In this document: positions 4,804-7,393 of the stretch, one piece after another
Layout: each line of letters begins with the position of its first letter
How positions within the stretch are numbered: position 1 is the stretch's first letter
Assembly (NCBI GenBank): GCA_030430725.1
Contig: JAUIKP010000154.1
Location: forward strand, 1-7,393
Length of the DNA: 7,393 nucleotides
From: Nitrospiria bacterium
GTDB lineage: Bacteria > Nitrospirota > Nitrospiria > Nitrospirales > UBA8639
Direction: 5' to 3'
Program-made: the position numbers and the translations under genes
The notes under the pieces: generated by a model
Database searches by the model: none
Seen by the model: the letters and a program-made list of their open reading frames with translations, nothing else
Told to the model about the DNA's origin: nothing

Positions 4804-5898
4804 ATGACCCATCCAACAAGCCCAGACACACTGAGTTCCAATCCCGGGTTCATCCATAGTCCTGATTCGCAACCCCCGCCACCCATCGATTCACTGGCCT
4901 ACTGGAAAAACGGTGCGAGGGAACTGAAGTCATTCCGTGGTCACACACAAGAAATTTGGTCTGTTACCTTTTCCCCTGATGGTCTGACTCTCGCGAGCGG
5001 AGGAAATGATCGCTTTATTCGGATGTGGGATATTGAGACCGGCCGCCTCCTTCGTTCTCTACGAGGCCACACACATGTCGTTCGAGAAGTCAAGTATAGC
5101 CCTGATGGCCAAATAATCGCTTCGGCAAGTGAAGACCGGACCATTCGGCTGTGGAATCCTCAAACCGGAGAATCCCTGCGGTTACTCTTTACTCGTTACG
5201 ATCATGCCGTATGCAGCATTTCCTTTTCCCCGGATGGTCTCATGCTCGCCAGGGCCGGGCAAAACAAAGACATTAAAATTTGGGAAGTCACTACAGGCAC
5301 CGAACTCATGACTCTCCTTGGTAAAGACCAATACGACCATAATTGGAGTGTCTGCACAGCATTTTCCCCTGACGGCATTCATCTAGTGTCTGGTACTGAT
5401 ATCGGGAAGATCAAGCTCTATGAGGTTTTGCCAAGCGGGGAAGAAAAAATTGTACATAACGGCCATTGGAGAGATGAGGCCGATGACGAAGAAACTGAAA
5501 ATCGTGGTTTTTACGTAGATGACCAAGGCGGATTTCAAAAACCCATGGAATATTGGATTGGGGCTCTTACCTTCACCCCGGACGGAGGCACCATGATCTC
5601 AGGAAGTCGTGACTGTACGATTAAATTCTGGGACATGCCGACAATGAAAGAACGTCGCACGCTGAAAGGGCACTCTGAATGGGTCAGAAATCTTCTTGTG
5701 ACCCAGGATGGACAGGTGCTTATCAGCGCCAGCGACGATGGGACCGTCAAAATGTGGGATATCCAGACCGGCCGTCAATTCCGAACGCTTCGATCACACA
5801 AAGGACCTGTCAGGGGAATCGCTCTTTCATCTGATGGGAAATACCTCGCTACAGCTGGAAATGACCGCATCATCACCCTTTGGGATGGTGGAGAATAA
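4804..5898 (+). CDS. Seven-repeat WD40 beta-propeller protein
   Basis: 364 residues from ATG at 4804 (397 if the in-frame ATG at 4705 were used). There is no signal peptide or membrane segment in either version, so it should be cytoplasmic. After a Pro-rich leader (1-35) come seven WD40 repeats, starting near 40, 81, 122, 166, 213, 282 and 324. They show the usual GH near the start, SPDG in the turn and W-D or W-x at the end (for example GHTQEIWSVTFSPDG and IRMWDIETG). Seven blades make one complete propeller, closed by TLWDGGE at the C-terminus. Blade 5 carries an insert of about 28 residues, acidic in its first half (DEADDEETEN near 224-233). Blades 3 and 4 lack the canonical GH. No catalytic domain is attached; WD40 propellers are scaffolds for protein contacts, and the partner is unknown. 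It is divergent from the NXR accessory genes and may share their control region. Confidence 0.9.
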   Translation: MTHPTSPDTLSSNPGFIHSPDSQPPPPIDSLAYWKNGARELKSFRGHTQEIWSVTFSPDGLTLASGGNDRFIRMWDIETGRLLRSLRGHTHVVREVKYSPDGQIIASASEDRTIRLWNPQTGESLRLLFTRYDHAVCSISFSPDGLMLARAGQNKDIKIWEVTTGTELMTLLGKDQYDHNWSVCTAFSPDGIHLVSGTDIGKIKLYEVLPSGEEKIVHNGHWRDEADDEETENRGFYVDDQGGFQKPMEYWIGALTFTPDGGTMISGSRDCTIKFWDMPTMKERRTLKGHSEWVRNLLVTQDGQVLISASDDGTVKMWDIQTGRQFRTLRSHKGPVRGIALSSDGKYLATAGNDRIITLWDGGE

Positions 5899-5935
5899 TC
5901 TATTTCCCATCACAAAACCCCTAACCTTCAAATAT

Positions 5936-5970
5936 GGGCAGCTCTATGCTCTCTAGGAGAGCTGCCCTTT
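5936..5970. terminator. Bidirectional intrinsic terminator between converging genes
   Basis: A perfect 10-bp stem pairs GGGCAGCTCT (5936-5945) with AGAGCTGCCC (5958-5967) around a 12-nt loop. On the plus strand TTT follows; on the minus strand ATATTTG follows. It lies 37 nt after the WD40 stop and only a few bases after the regulator stop, so it can serve both genes. The T-runs are short, so efficiency is uncertain. Confidence 0.8.
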
Positions 5971-7393
5971 CAACCGTCATCCCCATTCTCAGAATCCGTA
6001 TCGTCGCATGCCCGAACAATTCCATATCGTTTACATTTTTCCCAAAGTCCTTTTCTTGATAATCCCAAAACCTTCGAGGCCGTCATCCGACTCCACCCGG
6101 TTCGATTGAGTATTTCAAGAATATGTCCCCGTTCAAAGTGCTCGCGCGCCTCGGCCAATGTTTCCATCGCCCCAATATTCACGCCTCTCCGACCTTCCTG
6201 GGTCCCGCAAAACCCGCATCCTTTTTGTGGCTCCCCTCCCGCATATGGACATCGGCTCTGTCCGCAGAGATCCCACACCTGTATTTCTTGAGTGTGTTGT
6301 GCCAATGCCAACCCCCGTTCAATGGTATTTTCTAATTCGCGGACATTTCCCGGGAAGGAATACTGCAATAACACCTCGCGAGCTTGGCGTGATAAGGTTT
6401 TGGGTTCTTGGTGAATTCGACCTGCCATTGTCTCTAAAAAATGGTTGGCTATCATGAAAATATCTTCTCGACGTTCTCGGAGGGGGGGAAGCTGAACCGG
6501 TACCACATTCAATCGATAATAGAGATCTTCCCGAAATCGTCCTTGTTCGACCTCTTTCCGCAAATCCTTCTGCGTTGCACACACTAATCGCACATCCACT
6601 TCAATTGTGTCATTTCCCCCAACACGTTCAAATTGCCGTTCTTGTAGAACACGAAGCAATTTAATCTGGACCAACGGGGAAATTTCGCCGATCTCATCCA
6701 AAAAAAGCGTTCCCTGATGAGCAAGTTCAAACCGGCCCTGCCGTTGTCGGAGGGCCCCCGTAAAGGCCCCTTTTTCATGCCCGAACAGTTCAGCTTCCAA
6801 CAGCGACTCCGGTAGCGCGGCACAACTGACTTTGACCAAGGAATGATTTCGGCGAGCACTATTGGAATGGATGGCATTGGCAATCAACTCCTTTCCCGTT
6901 CCACTTTCGCCGACCACTAAAACCGTCGCGTCAGTTGCCGAAACTAACTTGACTTTCTCCAGCACCTGTCGCATCCGCTCATTTTTTCCCACAATCCCTT
7001 GAAAACTAAACTTTTTTTCCAATGCATCCCGTAACACGCGATTCTCTTCGCGAAGAGCCACCACTGCGCAGACCCGCTGCACACTCAACAATAATTCATC
7101 CATAGAAAATGGTTTCGTAATGTAGTCGTAAGCACCGCTTTTCATCGCATTGACAGCCGTGTCTACAGAACCATGTGCGGTAATGACAATTACTTCCGTG
7201 CCAGGACACTGCTCCCTGCAATGTTTCACGATATGCAGTCCATCCACACCGGGCAATCGCAAATCAGTTATTACCAAATTAAACCGTGAAGCCTGCAACC
7301 GCTCGAGTCCCTCCAACCCGGAACTGGCTTCCTCTACCACATAGCCGATCGCCTTCAGCGCATCCACCATAGAGACTCGCATCAAGGGCTCAT
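5970..7393 (-). CDS. NtrC-family sigma54-dependent response regulator (5' end outside window)
   Basis: The minus-strand frame runs to the window edge. The codons before the first Met read Glu-Pro-Leu-Met, and the partial codon before them fits Asp, so this is the DDEPLM block of a receiver domain. Only about 10 N-terminal residues are missing; neither the TTG at 7385 nor the ATG at 7382 is the true start. Numbered from the TTG codon: receiver with phosphoacceptor Asp41 (ITDLRLPGVDG), Thr69 and Lys91; AAA+ domain with Walker A GESGTGKE (159-166), sigma54-contact GAFTGA (206-211), Walker B GTLFLDEIGE (225-234) and FPGNVRELENT (344-354); Fis-type helix-turn-helix near 420-455 (MTASKVLGLSRKGLWEKCKRYG). 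It should activate sigma54 promoters when phosphorylated by a sensor kinase not seen here. Between AAA+ and HTH lies a cysteine cluster C374, C379, C390, C393, unusual for the family. Targets are unknown; nearby NXR genes are candidates by position only. Confidence 0.95.
   Translation of the reverse strand, partial: EPLMRVSMVDALKAIGYVVEEASSGLEGLERLQASRFNLVITDLRLPGVDGLHIVKHCREQCPGTEVIVITAHGSVDTAVNAMKSGAYDYITKPFSMDELLLSVQRVCAVVALREENRVLRDALEKKFSFQGIVGKNERMRQVLEKVKLVSATDATVLVVGESGTGKELIANAIHSNSARRNHSLVKVSCAALPESLLEAELFGHEKGAFTGALRQRQGRFELAHQGTLFLDEIGEISPLVQIKLLRVLQERQFERVGGNDTIEVDVRLVCATQKDLRKEVEQGRFREDLYYRLNVVPVQLPPLRERREDIFMIANHFLETMAGRIHQEPKTLSRQAREVLLQYSFPGNVRELENTIERGLALAQHTQEIQVWDLCGQSRCPYAGGEPQKGCGFCGTQEGRRGVNIGAMETLAEAREHFERGHILEILNRTGWSRMTASKVLGLSRKGLWEKCKRYGIVRACDDTDSENGDDG

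Noticed and set aside
7380..7385. TTG at 7385 or ATG at 7382 as start of the regulator gene
   Set aside because: The frame stays open to the edge and the preceding codons complete a receiver-domain DDEP motif, so the gene begins outside the window.
1..7393. CRISPR arrays, insertion sequences, tRNA or rRNA genes
   Set aside because: No repeat-spacer periodicity, transposase-like protein, terminal inverted repeats or tRNA/rRNA-like stretches were seen on either strand.

Overview
The window looks like a chromosomal segment of a nitrite-oxidising bacterium, most likely Nitrospira or a close relative. The main reason is a compact set of same-strand genes: a periplasmic haem-b type gamma subunit resembling the candidate NxrC of Nitrospira nitrite oxidoreductase (NXR), a TorD/NarJ-type molybdoenzyme chaperone, and a four-cluster NapG/NapF-like ferredoxin with a twin-arginine motif. 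Base composition is moderate and intergenic regions are AT-rich, so a lower-GC lineage (for example marine Nitrospira) is possible. The organism is an inference from gene content; no rRNA or other taxonomic marker is present.

Layout, left to right. Positions 1-219 (minus) hold the first 73 codons of a GTG-started B12-binding radical SAM protein, cut by the window edge. Its likely promoter lies at 276-305. A strong intrinsic terminator (371-423) closes the next transcription unit. That unit reads leftward: nxrC-like gamma subunit (478-1434), torD-like chaperone (1554-2525), a 334-bp spacer with a good sigma70 promoter overlapped by a dyad, four-cluster ferredoxin (2860-3471), and an uncharacterised HExxH/zinc-ribbon protein (3541-4539). 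A divergent control region of about 160-260 bp (4540-4803) carries an 11-bp-phased direct repeat, a perfect 12-bp palindrome and a rightward promoter. It separates the leftward genes from a rightward gene for a seven-bladed WD40 propeller (4804-5898). A perfect 10-bp hairpin (5936-5967) ends the WD40 gene against the converging gene for an NtrC-type sigma54 activator (5970 to beyond 7393), whose first few codons lie outside the window.

How the genes fit together: the TorD-like protein would hold a type II DMSO-reductase-family catalytic subunit (an NxrA) for molybdenum cofactor insertion and export. The gamma subunit would carry electrons away through haem b, and the ferredoxin may act in electron transfer or maturation. 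No catalytic alpha or FeS beta subunit is encoded here, so the gamma subunit and its accessory genes are separated from the enzyme core. The HExxH protein has no recognised function and is the best candidate for an undescribed accessory factor. The NtrC-type regulator carries a four-cysteine cluster between its AAA+ and DNA-binding domains, which could be a metal or redox sensor.
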